Assembly (NCBI RefSeq): GCF_035083965.1
Contig: NC_089731.1
Coordinates: forward strand, 3,573,001 to 3,637,000
Direction of reading: 5' to 3'
Length of the DNA stretch: 64,000 nt
DNA from: Branchiostoma lanceolatum
Lineage: Eukaryota > Chordata > Leptocardii > Amphioxiformes > Branchiostomatidae
Both the position numbers and the translations under genes were made by a program. This document shows, piece after piece, positions 43,501 to 64,000 of this stretch; position 1 is the first letter of the stretch, and every line of letters begins with the position of its first letter. The notes beneath the pieces were generated by a model that was not told where the DNA came from, made no database searches, and saw only the letters and a program-made list of their open reading frames with translations.

Positions 43501-46500
43501 AAACTTTTCCTCCTTTCACCCTTCCTACAATCCTTCCTTGTCTATTCCAAAAGAAGCACAATTGGTACTGCAACCCACCTTTTGCCCTTTCCTGTATGGT
43601 TCGGACCGTTTAGTCGGGACATGCACACGTGAGATGCTCCCTGTGAAGCCCAGGAACTCGGCCAGTACTCCATGGTCCTGTACAGACGTCACGGTCGCCT
43701 CCACAAGCGTCCCGGGGGTCAGGGTGTCCAGGGTCAGGTCAAGGTCCTCTTTTGCCTTGGAGGGTGAAAGAACAAAAAAAGGTATCAAAAGGGGAAGTTT
43801 AGCTGCAGTACCTCAGAGAGCCACTAGGAGGTTCGTAATTGAATGTGCCCTTTGTTTTGCCAACACCTACCCACATACAAAATATTATGCAGATCCATCC
43901 ATATGAGACACATGTAGCTTATCGCATTACACTAGCAACAAACACACAAAGGCAGCGAAAACGTAATCATCTTGGCAAAGAAAAGGTAAAAAACATCATT
44001 GTAACAACTGCTTAATATACATATGCAAATGTGAAATAGCTTTCCCCCATTATATCTTGCTCCCTTCTTGTTAACTCTGTGGTAAGATTTAAGCGATTAT
44101 TGCAGTTTGCAGTTCCAATGAAAACTAATTTACACAAATCTAATGGTTGATAATCCTTTACAAAAATGGCATAGTTCCATTTTTTTTTTTGGACAAGGAT
44201 AAACTTACAAAAATTATTATAATTTTCAGTTACTGAAGCAGAAAAACGTCATGCAAAAATAGCAATTTCATACTGAATCTGAAGTTCAGGAAAAAGTTGA
44301 AATGACACTTGGACTTGAACTTTCTCCCTTACTCACCACGGCTTTATGAAGGAGCGTTGGTGAGATGGTGAGGTTGACCGACCTGCCTCCGCTCACAACA
44401 CTTCTCACCAGGCACAGCAGGGGCTGACCCCGCCGCATGGGGGCATCTATAGGTCACAGGTCAATGGTCAGAGGTCATTAATCAAATCTTTGTTGCTTGT
44501 ATCACATGTATGCCTTATGTTTCACATTGTGCTTGTGCATCGTCATTAATTGTTGTCTTCTTGCCTACGGGCATGAAGTTTCAATTAATTTATTAATGGA
44601 CGGCAGTCAAGTGAGGTGTTTGAGTTGCAGTAAAAAAGAATAAGAATGCACAAACCCATCTGTCTGCTCAGTAGATACTCCTCAGTTTCCGTTTTGTTTA
44701 AGAACGCTCTCAGACCTTTGACCCCCAGGTCAACAGTATACCCATGATCCTCTACACTTGCCACAGAACCAGATAAAACCTGAAATATAGAAATTGTCAA
44801 TCAGATGACAAAAGTCACAGAAAAAACACATGTTGATTCTAGAAACATTGTAACATCAAAAGCGGAAAAATCTTTGAAATATTCCAGAGAAGAAAGTAGC
44901 ATCTGAATGACATTGAGCAACACTCAACAAAGAGGAAAATTTAGGTTCAAAATCCCTTTTTATTTGAAATTCTTCATGCATGTGGTATTCTTCAATATAC
45001 TGTATAGCAGATTACAATACTTAAACTGATAAAAGTTGAAATGGTACTACAAGGAATATCTTTGAAATGTTGTTTTTTGACTGGTTTAAAACTCTAAGAC
45101 GAAAAATATGATTGTAGTGCAGGTGATTTTGAATGTTATCTGCACCACTGTGGAGGCATGCAGAAAAGGGTATCATAAGCCCTGAAACAAAATTAACCCC
45201 ACCATGCCAGGTTTGAGTGCCATTCAGCAGGAGGTATAATGGACTGACAAATAGCTTTCCAGGGAGAACAATTTCAGAAATAGATAAAAAAAGTTGAAAA
45301 TGAATGGAATCTGCCCCACCATGCCAGGTTTGAGAGTGGGTTTGGGAGCATTTACCATTTCTAATCACATGATGTTAAGGTATTTTGGACCTGTATCTAA
45401 GATATTTTTTAGTTTCAGCAGGAGGTATACTGGACTGGCAAATAGCCTTCCAGGGAGAACAATTTCAGTAACAGTTATGACAATTGAAAAGGAACAGAAT
45501 CTGCCCCACCATGCCAGGTTTGAGAGTAGGTTTGGGAGCATTTACCATTTCTAATCACATGATGTTCAGGTATTTTGGACCCGTACCTGCTGATTTTTTA
45601 GTATACTGGACAGGCAAATAGCCTTCCAGAAAGAGCGATTTCAGACACAGATAAGGAAATTGAAAAGGAATGGAATCCGCCCCACCATGCCAGGTTTGAG
45701 AGCCGTGCCCTGAAGACCCTGGTTCACATCACGTGGGTTCAGAGACAGGAGAATCCGCGGGTGACCGGATTTGGACGTGACGACTTCAGCGATGACGCAA
45801 CGCACCATCATACCGGGCTGGTACAGTCTAGGCAGGGTGGGCATGTCCTGGGATACAGACATGTAGAACTTCAGCATGAAACGCTAAAAATAGTTACTCA
45901 AGCAACACTGGATAAAATTGTGAAAATTCTGTTAAACAAAATCTTCAACAAAGTTTAATCCAGTTACTTGAGTAACTATTTTTGGTGTATTATATTACCA
46001 GGATGTCTAACCTTCATCAATGTATTCAAGATGAAAGTTTATCTGAGCTGTTTATACCTTATGAAGATTATTAACCGCTGAAGACTGAGTAAGTTACTTA
46101 GTTAGTTGAAAATTCTGGTGAGGCGAAGTTTCTAGTTTATCTCTTCATAATGTAAAAAGTTCATATGATGTAACACCAGACAGACAAATTCTTGTGAATC
46201 AAAACAAGTCCGATTTAGATAAATTCAATTTAAATAGTTTTCAATGTCAATACTAGGTTTCAAGTCTGCATGTTGATGAACCTTAACTGTGATGAGAGGT
46301 TTGAACTCAAATTCTTTACTTCTTCAGAGAGGAAGAGTTGGGGGAAGGGATAGGATGGAAGGAAGGATAGATGAAAGGATGAATGGGAACTTCCAGATGA
46401 AGTTATAAAAGGATGTATGAAAGGATAGATAAAGAAGGATGGGAATAATGAATTGAATATGGATGGATGGATAGAACGATAGACAAACAGAATGAATAGA

Positions 46501-49432
46501 TGGATAAAAGGATGCATACAATCAACACTTAGTAACACATTATACATGTAACGACACACACGTTTCAAACATACAGTACGACATACAGTGTAGCAGAAGG
46601 GACAGTAATATCTACAACAGTACAAGTACCTCCTCTTTGTGCTCCCTCCCCTTAGTGGATATAGATAAATGGATTGGATGGATCAAATGATGAAAGGATG
46701 ATGTATGAAAGAACAGGATGGATGAGAGGATGAAAAGATGGAAGGAAGGATGGATGGATGGATACATTCAACACTACACATTTATGACTTGACACACACC
46801 TACTAGTATTGTAAACAGGTATACAGCACAATGGAGAACAATGTATACAACATATACAGTACCTCCCCTGTATGATCGCTCCCCTCAGCGTACTCCTGCA
46901 GAGCCTGAGTCAGCGTGTCCGAGATCCGTGTGATCTGCGCGAAGCCGATCAGTCCGTCGGGCAGGCTCACGGTCAGATCACAGTCGCTCACCTCCTTCAC
47001 ACACCCCAGGACGGGCATCCCTGACACAAGTTTCTGTAATAACAAAAAAAAAAAAAAACACATTGACGGAGGGCGCCACAGACTTTCTGCACCATATAAT
47101 CCACTGCTCACTGAGTCACATGTCCTATATCTTCCCTTAGACAGTGAGAGATTGGAACTCAATTCCACAGGACATTACGGATATCACCGTACCTGCCAAG
47201 TTCAAGGAAGCTGTGCTCCGGCACCTGAGGGAACAATAACCACACTCCTCCCTAAGTGTTTTATCCCAACAGATCGAGGAATGCTGCTAAGTATCCTGAG
47301 TATCAAGAAGAAGAAGAAGATCTGCATAACATGACGTCACAGAGACAGTGGCTTGCTCATTGCTTGATAAGGACTGCAGCGTTCTCGCCAGGCCTTTTCA
47401 GCATAGGGGCCCCCTATGCTGTGATTTGGACCCCCTATGCTGTGATCTGGACCCCTATGCTGTGTTTCAACCAGCATAGGGGTGTTTCTTTCTGGGACAA
47501 ACCTTGTGACCCTTCATAAATCTTATAAAAAGTTCATATTTGGCTTTAGAATGAGGCTGTGACAGAGGAAAAAGTCTACTTCACAAAATTTATCCCTCAA
47601 AATGCATGAAATAATGTCTCATTGGGTTATGAATTTACAAATTTTCCGGGGGAACATGCCAGACTCCCTACTCTGGTCATGTCTTCAGCACTCCACGCGT
47701 GACTTGCACCGCGTAAAGTTGGCCTTCTGTACCTGACCCCTATGCTGTGAAAAAATTCTGGTGAGAACACTGGGACTGGAGTTGATCACTTTAAAATTTG
47801 GGTAACTGTGTACAACATGTACTCAAACAACAGATTTTGAAAACAGACATTTCAGGTAGCATCTGCTATCCTTTATCAGTGACTGAGTAGACTCTGGAAA
47901 CAAAATTACTGTATACTGGGTTTGACTGTACTTCAGATAAGCCATATGGATGACAATAACTACATTTATGTCATGCCTGGGCCTGATACGGGTGTTCCGG
48001 ACCGTGTGATAACTATCCGGATCACATAGGGTTCGGAAGTGTTATCACACAGGCTTCCATAGAATATTTCGAACGCATTTCCAGCGCGCCGGTTGTGCGG
48101 CCGTCGGAAATTCGAATACCGGATTCGGAGATTGGAATCAATGTTGCTACAGTTTCTTGTTGGAGGACACAAAACTCCTTCAACTTCTGGCGCATTCCGC
48201 ATTGAAATGTATGTTTTCTCGGGTGGGTATGACCAAGGTATGACATAAATTTTAAAAAACACGTTGTATTCCGCATCACCCTCGGTCCCAGCCCTCCCGC
48301 GGTCGGGCTGGTACCTCGGGTGATACGGAATACCCCGTGTTGTATTCTATATGTACCTTGTAACTCAGGACCTGCACACTGGTGACCAGGTTTGGGAGGC
48401 TGCCTTCTTCTTCCTCTCCTAACTCAGATTCTCGTTTTGCCTTTTCTGCTGACTTCTCAGCTTTCTTCTTCCTCTGTTTCTTCCCCTTCTTCTTCTCATC
48501 GGGACGAGGCTGTGACATCAAGAAAAGATATAAACCTACCTCATTACATGTAAGTGCTTTTAAAAAACAGAAAGCTCATCTCCAGGACTGGAAATTGCTG
48601 TTCAGCGCTTCAAATACCAACATCATAATAATCAATGTACAGTAAATATGTAATTGTGCAACTTTTTCAGACTTTGATTTTGTTTTAAAGTTTGTTCTTG
48701 ATAAAGTTAATTGCAACGTTAAATGTTAAATATAGTACATCTTATTCATCGGCTTGCTTTTCCCTGACAGTAATGACACCATGTGACTTTTTGAAGGTTG
48801 AATAAAAGCACAGCAGCAACAACACTTAAAGTTTAACACTTATCCAGTGTTCTCACCAGGATTTTTTCACAGCGTAGGGGTCAGGTACAGAAGGCCAACT
48901 TTGCACGGCGCAAGACACTCGCGGAGTGCCAAAGACATGATAACGGTTGAGAGTCTGGCATCTTCCCGCAAAAAATTTTGTAATTCATATCCAGATAAAA
49001 CACTATTTCCTGCATTTTGAGGGATAAATTTTGTGAAGTTAAGTTTTTCCTCTGTCGCATCCTCATTCTAAAGCCAAATATGAACTTTTTATAAGATTTA
49101 TGAAGGTTCTTCCCAGAAAGAAACAACCCTACTGTATGCTCATTGAAACACAGCATCGGGGTCCAGATCTCAGCATCGGGGGTCCAGATCACAGCATCGG
49201 GGGTCCAGATCACATCGGGGGCCCCTATGCTGAAATGGCCTGGCGAGAACACTGCTTATCAATAAGACTATCATGATAAGGGGTATGCCCCAGTGTGTGC
49301 TAGCTGAAAGAACACCCATGTTACCATAAAGAGGTTGTCCTGCTGATAAGCATCCTTCCTGCTGCGTGCCGTCCTGTCCGCTGTGTCGGTCTTCTGGACC
49401 GTGCCTCCTCGCGGGAAGGCGTCGTCATCCAT
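28967..49432 (-). CDS. PDCD11: PDCD11 / RRP5 homologue, ribosome biogenesis factor (26 exons)
   Basis: Exons in reading order: 49325-49432, 48357-48509, 46863-47033, 45686-45847, 44656-44779, 44337-44446, 43579-43755, 43090-43296, 42140-42207, 41872-41928, 41697-41757, 41123-41269, 40379-40559, 39803-39936, 39470-39517, 38824-39018, 38212-38382, 37635-37857, 35155-37091, 34611-34754, 33535-33603, 31721-31905, 30983-31151, 30453-30606, 29719-29884, 28967-29141. They sum to 5496 nt, or 1831 residues, near the human protein's size. All phases agree. From family knowledge, RRP5 is a nucleolar protein that binds pre-rRNA through many S1 domains and is needed for both subunits. Visible here are a Lys-rich N-terminus, repeated S1 modules to about residue 1400 ([38 protein letters not shown]), an acidic linker, and C-terminal HAT/TPR repeats (residues 1550-1831; [20 protein letters not shown]). 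The exon 16 donor (GTATCC) is weak. Confidence 0.93.
29920..30035 (-). pseudogene. Duplicated copy of PDCD11 exon 25 with intact acceptor
   Basis: A 151-bp upstream tandem copy of exon 25 has the same cccccacag-type acceptor (exon would start at 30035) and reads [20 protein letters not shown] in frame. After ENILS it runs into three 18-bp repeats (tgacaggatgttctttac on +), each offering a TCA|GTAAAG donor in phase 0, whereas the true exon 25 begins in phase 1. Including both copies would therefore break the frame. The downstream copy (29719-29884) is taken as the real exon. Confidence 0.75.
30684..30914. mobile_element. MITE with agtgtaaatgca termini (copy 1 of a family)
   Basis: The termini agtgtaaatgca and tgcatttacact are inverted. 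The subterminal gtttgcggtggttttatgtt is shared with copies near 49529-49610 and 62183-62457. It lies in the PDCD11 intron between exons 23 and 24. Confidence 0.65.
31551..31650 (-). pseudogene. Partial tandem copy of the PDCD11 exon 22 3' end and donor
   Basis: The copies tctgaaaccc...ctatctcggtggag start at 31551 and 31709 (158-bp offset). Both carry the TTCAG|GTGGGTTTC donor. The distal copy has no acceptor, and 158 is not a multiple of three, so only the proximal exon (31721-31905) keeps the frame. Confidence 0.8.
31925..31990 (-). repeat. Dispersed retroelement-like 3' tail
   Basis: The sequence aataagtttattgcaagttc then ttgcccgtaggttaattgca and agtacatgtaac. It matches 627-680 and, reversed, about 56020-56070. 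It is a non-LTR-like tail on the minus strand. Confidence 0.55.
31991..33534. other. PDCD11 intron between exons 21 and 22
   Basis: No exon is supported. Two diverged direct copies of a segment of about 130 bp lie near 32840-32930 and 33000-33075 (aagtcatctcgagaagaaag / gagtcatctagagaagagag). 33358-33462 is a copy of the dispersed repeat also seen at 18339. Confidence 0.5.
34175..34616 (+). pseudogene. C-type lectin-domain pseudogene inside a PDCD11 intron
   Basis: It is on the opposite strand to PDCD11, between exons 20 and 21. ATG 34175 opens a clean signal peptide ([18 protein letters not shown]) that ends at TAA. One frame further on comes most of a C-type lectin domain: [58 protein letters not shown]. 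The terminal part ([18 protein letters not shown]) keeps the family spacing but lacks the two cysteines expected there. The frame break between the signal and the domain, and the missing cysteines, argue for a dead copy. A multi-exon live gene is unlikely, because no acceptor precedes the domain. Confidence 0.7.
35155..37091 (-). CDS. PDCD11: PDCD11 exon 19, a 1.94-kb exon carrying several S1 domains
   Basis: This single exon covers residues about 833-1478 of the protein, far longer than any other exon of the gene (38-270 nt typical). S1-like segments include [59 protein letters not shown] and [20 protein letters not shown]. It ends in a Lys/Glu-rich stretch ([20 protein letters not shown]) before donor GTGCAG at 35154. 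The open frame continues past the donor to 34981, but exon 20 joins in phase 0 and continues the conserved protein. Confidence 0.9.
37440..37565. repeat. (CA)n microsatellite
   Basis: Long CA run with a few interruptions (acaaacacaca, acagacaggc) in the intron between PDCD11 exons 18 and 19. The open frames across it are artefacts of the repeat. Confidence 0.95.
40215..40300 (-). pseudogene. Partial tandem copy of the PDCD11 exon 13 3' end
   Basis: It reads [17 protein letters not shown], matching [17 protein letters not shown] of the real exon 13 (40379-40559), with an offset of about 154 bp. The copied donor is weaker (AAAG|GTTTTC against AAAG|GTAGGA) and no acceptor is present. Confidence 0.75.
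42637..43029 (-). pseudogene. Non-LTR retrotransposon fragment, reverse-transcriptase C-terminal region
   Basis: It reads [52 protein letters not shown] and [20 protein letters not shown], the familiar C-terminal segment of many animal LINE polymerases. One in-frame TGA interrupts it (after EAKETA). The tail [19 protein letters not shown] and a TAA at 42637-42639 follow. It is a dead, 5'-truncated copy in the intron between PDCD11 exons 8 and 9, on the same strand as the gene. Confidence 0.88.
45197..45695 (-). repeat. Tandem copies of the PDCD11 exon 4 donor region
   Basis: The plus-strand phrase accatgccaggtttgag occurs at 45201, 45318, 45508 and 45684. On the minus strand it spells the end of exon 4 (CTCAAACCTGGCATG|GTGGGG). 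The copy at 45684 is the true donor. The other three are decoys in the intron, embedded in units of about 176-190 bp (ggcaaatagccttccagg, catttctaatcacatgatgt). Confidence 0.85.
46330..46770. repeat. Degenerate (GGAT/GGAA)n-rich tracts
   Basis: Two tracts, 46340-46510 and 46660-46765, built of ggatgga, aaggaagga and gatggatggat words, in the intron between PDCD11 exons 3 and 4. Confidence 0.8.
47378..47771 (+). mobile_element. hAT-like MITE, copy 1 (intron 2 of PDCD11)
   Basis: The termini agcgttctcgccagg and ctggtgagaacact are inverted. The flanking 8-mers aggactgc and gggactgg agree at 6 of 8 positions, suggesting an aged target duplication. An internal short repeat (ccctatgctgtgat(t/c)tgga) occurs three times. 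Copy 2 lies inverted at 48846-49253. Confidence 0.8.
48266..48333. repeat. Hairpin-forming inverted repeat next to the PDCD11 exon 2 donor
   Basis: Arms of about 29 bases (gtattccgcatcaccctcgg... and ...cgggtgatacggaatac) pair with about four mismatches around a 10-base loop. The donor of exon 2 (48356) is about 20 bases away. Confidence 0.75.
48846..49253 (-). mobile_element. hAT-like MITE, copy 2 (intron 1 of PDCD11)
   Basis: It is the same element as 47378-47771 in opposite orientation: agtgttctcaccagg on the left, cctggcgagaacact on the right. The flanking 8-mers acttatcc and gcttatca share the core cttatc. The two copies bracket exon 2. Confidence 0.8.
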
Positions 49433-49680
49433 CACTGCTCACCTCTCTTTAAAACATTGACAGAGGAGATAGTTGTGAGTGAGTCATACATGTACATAAC
49501 TCTCCTTGGTTTAAGGACGCTCTCAGTACTGTAAATGTTCACAGTGGTTTTATGTTTGTGGTTTTCGTGCCGACATTTTCACCACAAACTTAAGACCATA
49601 GTAGAATGGAACTCGTTGTCATCAAATACTGTAGGAGCATCTTCACTAAGTAGCTTTAAAGAACGGTTACAGTCAGATAT

Positions 49681-49805
49681 GCAAAGACTAGGTGTAACAG
49701 ACCGTTCGGTGTAATATGACCAGCTGCTGCCACGCCGCGTGCCTGTGAAGCTGGTGTGTTACGCCTAATGGCGGTTGTACCGGCTATATAGATACAGATA
49801 CAGAT
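49681..49805 (-). repeat. Second copy of the short element found in the ZNF-B 3' flank
   Basis: It is the reverse complement of 11026-11146 over essentially its whole length (gcaaagactaggtgtaacag, accagctgctgccacgccgc, ggttgtaccggctatataga). Confidence 0.75.
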
Positions 49806-51537
49806 ACAGAAAACCACCACGACCATTTTTTGTTCAATAAATTTTTTTGTCCAACTGCGGCTAGTTGTTGGTGAAATTTAATCTCCAAGCAGATGTTGGG
49901 GTAGCTTCTCTAGTATTAGTCTTGGAATGGATGGAATACAGAAAAGCTGGAGAGTCAGAAAAATCCCGGCTTCTATCGGTAAACTAGAATCCTTCAGCTC
50001 TATTTAATACTTCACAAGCATGATGTAGTTGCCCCCCTTCCCCAAAACCGGACCAAGCCAGGAAAACACAAGCTGAATTCTGTCCATTCCCTCGTACACA
50101 TCTAAGGTAAATACACACATCAGTTTACTTGTAAGTGCACCTAAGTCATCAACAGTTCCATGGAATGTCCATAGACAAGTTATATGTCGATCCATTGCCT
50201 TTTAACTCCCAGCGTTCGCACGCACGTGTTCGCACTAACAACGTGTGCGAGTGTGGACATGGTAAATGGTCAGTCAAACATGTATATGTTAATACACGCG
50301 AATACATACGCTTAGTGAAACATCCTCGTATATGCCTTGTAGACTTACCTTAGCTTGGGGTGGAAATAAAGGCGTATCTACGTTCCAGAAAGGTATAAAC
50401 GTCGTAAGATCATGTATAAAGTTGCATGCGGCCACGCTAACCTGAATCTCTTACTTCACCTTTCACCTTTGACCCGATGTGTGAAGACTGACATCTAGCG
50501 ATTTTTGTATGAGGTGCAAGCGGTATGTCAAGTCAAGTCAAAGTTTATTGCACAACGATTGTAACAGGTACAATGTAAGGCAAAATACAGGTGGATGCTT
50601 ATATCTATCTAGTACAAACTATTTTTTTTTTTACATAACGTTAGATATATGCATACGGTATATATGTCACCCGTCGACGTCCCTAGTCCCTCAGGCTGAT
50701 TTTGTTTGGTATTGTTGCAGATTTGGAGGCCCCACAGATGGCAGGGAGATCTGAGAACCGGTAAGATTTTTCTTGTGACCTTGCACAACTTGTTGTTGTT
50801 CTCAGTATTTCACTACACGTTTATTTACAAAATTTGCCTTAGTAGCTTATAGTTATACCTATACAGTGTATCTGCTTACCTATGTAGGGGTCCTTCCCTG
50901 TGTGAGTGGTTCAAAACCTACAGTCCTATGGCTGTACACGGCGCAATTGCAGTATTGAGGTCACCTGCGGCGCCGAATGGCAGCTGCTCCATACCCTTTC
51001 GATTCAGCCCCGACAATTGTGCGCTCCTCATAATTCAGCCCCTGGCTGCGAAGAAATAATATTTGGCCTACCCAATAACAATAAACTTTGTGGTAATAAG
51101 TAGGTGCACCCAGGCTGGCTTGATTAGTTATCCTTTTAGTCCCTAGCTGCTGACTCTTTTTTGCACCTCGGTTTATAACTGAGCTTCTATGAAATAAAGA
51201 CATCAGCTTGTCTGCCTGGGGTTCCACTGTGTATTGTAGCGTTGCAATTTCTAATAAAGATAAAGAAATAAGGACATCTTTCCACAACAGTAATTTGCAC
51301 ATGTTCAGGAATTTTTAATGCCATTATTCAATTCGTTTCAAAGTAGCTTTCGCAGCAAACAACATACAAGCTCTTATTCACTGATACAGTAAAAAGAGTA
51401 AACATTGTTGAAATCAACCAAATTTCCATATATTAATCACCAGAAAGTTATGATGGCCTGTCAGTTTATGAGATAACTTTTTGTAACGTTAACGGCAGAG
51501 GTAAACTTTTATTGACACATTTATTAATGCAATTCAG

Positions 51538-51560
51538 CTAACCCTAACCCTAACCCTAAC
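51538..51560. repeat. Short interstitial telomeric repeat
   Basis: About 3.7 units of CCCTAA (ctaaccctaaccctaaccct, then aac), the animal telomere repeat, in intergenic DNA. It is too short to indicate a chromosome end. Confidence 0.8.
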
Positions 51561-52175
51561 AACTTTAATGATTTAAAAACGTTCGAGACATTAAGAATTT
51601 AGATACGGACATATCATTGACATTAACATTTGGCCATGAATGAGGAGCATCACGTCAAAATGTGAATTTCCCAACTGATTTCAAGCTGCTAATTCATATA
51701 CATTTGTACATCCACTGCCAAGATAAAGTTAGTAATACAAGCTTAAGGGGTTTCCCCATATGAGAAGATAACATGGAATTCTTCGAGATTACGTACTTAT
51801 TTGGCCTTGGCTATTGTCTAGAACGCGGTACTGTGGTGGCTTATTCTAACTTTTGCTTTTTCGTAAAAGCATTGCTCGTCCCCTTAAGCATTCCGCTACA
51901 AGTTCACACGCTTTATTTTACTTTCATATCAACTTAAATCTAGGGGAAACATTCCATATGAACTACACTGCGTTGTCAGTCGACAAGTATCGTTTTAATT
52001 TGACAATGCAAGAACACTGTTCAGGAAAGGGGATCTTCGCACATTCTTACTGATGAAACCAATCATATCTCCTGGCTGTGTACCATTTTTGACGACTGAA
52101 AATTGCAGCACATAACGTTTATCTATCTCCGGCAGTTAACTCAAAGTTGCTCGGCTATTATGGTGAATTCTTGTC

Positions 52176-64000
<11,825 letters not shown>

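Larger units (their letters stand above)
49433..52175. other. Intergenic region between the PDCD11 5' end and the ABC gene 3' end
   Basis: It holds the PDCD11 promoter side (not resolved to motifs), a MITE fragment at about 49529-49610 (gttcacagtggttttatgtt), the reverse copy of the ZNF-B insert (49681-49805), and a dispersed-repeat tail near 50525-50590 (aagtttattgcacaacgatt). A possible tiny exon or chance splice pair lies at 50721-50761 (ttgttgcag ... gtaaga). I see no protein-coding gene. Confidence 0.5.

Noticed and set aside
46260..46625. Minus-strand frame rich in HPFI/SIHPS
   Set aside because: It translates a degenerate GGAT microsatellite.
50721..50761. Short plus-strand segment flanked by ttgttgcag and gtaaga
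   Set aside because: A 41-bp splice-like pair alone, near a dispersed repeat and without coding context, is not enough to call an exon.

Overview
The window looks like nuclear DNA of an invertebrate chordate, most likely a lancelet (Branchiostoma). Intron-rich orthologues of conserved animal genes, a tandem family of C2H2 zinc-finger genes, a HYR/sushi gene, a leucine-rich-repeat receptor, many short inverted-repeat elements, tRNA-derived SINEs and frequent tacatgta-type words all fit. The species call is inference from style and protein content, not from a search.

Layout. 1-1.9 kb: last exons of a HYR-sushi extracellular protein (+). 3-22 kb: a cluster of five related C2H2 zinc-finger genes, all on +, called here ZNF-A to ZNF-E (8, 9, 8, 9 and 12 fingers). 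Each ends in a single coding exon behind a conserved 3' splice site. The cluster also holds recurrent upstream modules (octamer ATGCAAAT, AACCGGTT, a TATA-like CATAAAA and a splice donor) and recurrent 3' ends. There are more modules than intact genes, so lost copies are recorded as orphan 5' and 3' ends. 22-24.4 kb: a tandem array with a period of about 160 bp. 24.7-27 kb: a single-exon LRR type I membrane receptor (+). Fragments of its kind of cytoplasmic tail also sit between the zinc-finger genes. 29.0-49.4 kb: a complete PDCD11/RRP5 ribosome-biogenesis gene (-), for which 26 exons were traced with all phases consistent (1831 residues). 52.2-63.8 kb: the 3' half of an ABCC4/MRP4-like transporter gene (-), 15 exons, running off the right edge.

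How the parts relate. PDCD11 and the ABC transporter are ordinary conserved genes. The zinc-finger cluster is the accessory, fast-changing part: duplicated promoters, a multiplied start exon, a lost start codon, a truncated gene and shared finger blocks all point to birth-and-death evolution. A second theme crosses gene families: short tandem duplications, several of 147-158 bp, that copy an exon-intron junction and leave decoy splice sites in the neighbouring intron. They are seen in ZNF-B, four times in PDCD11 and once in the ABC gene.

All exon models come from reading splice sites and protein similarity by eye. No search or transcript was available.
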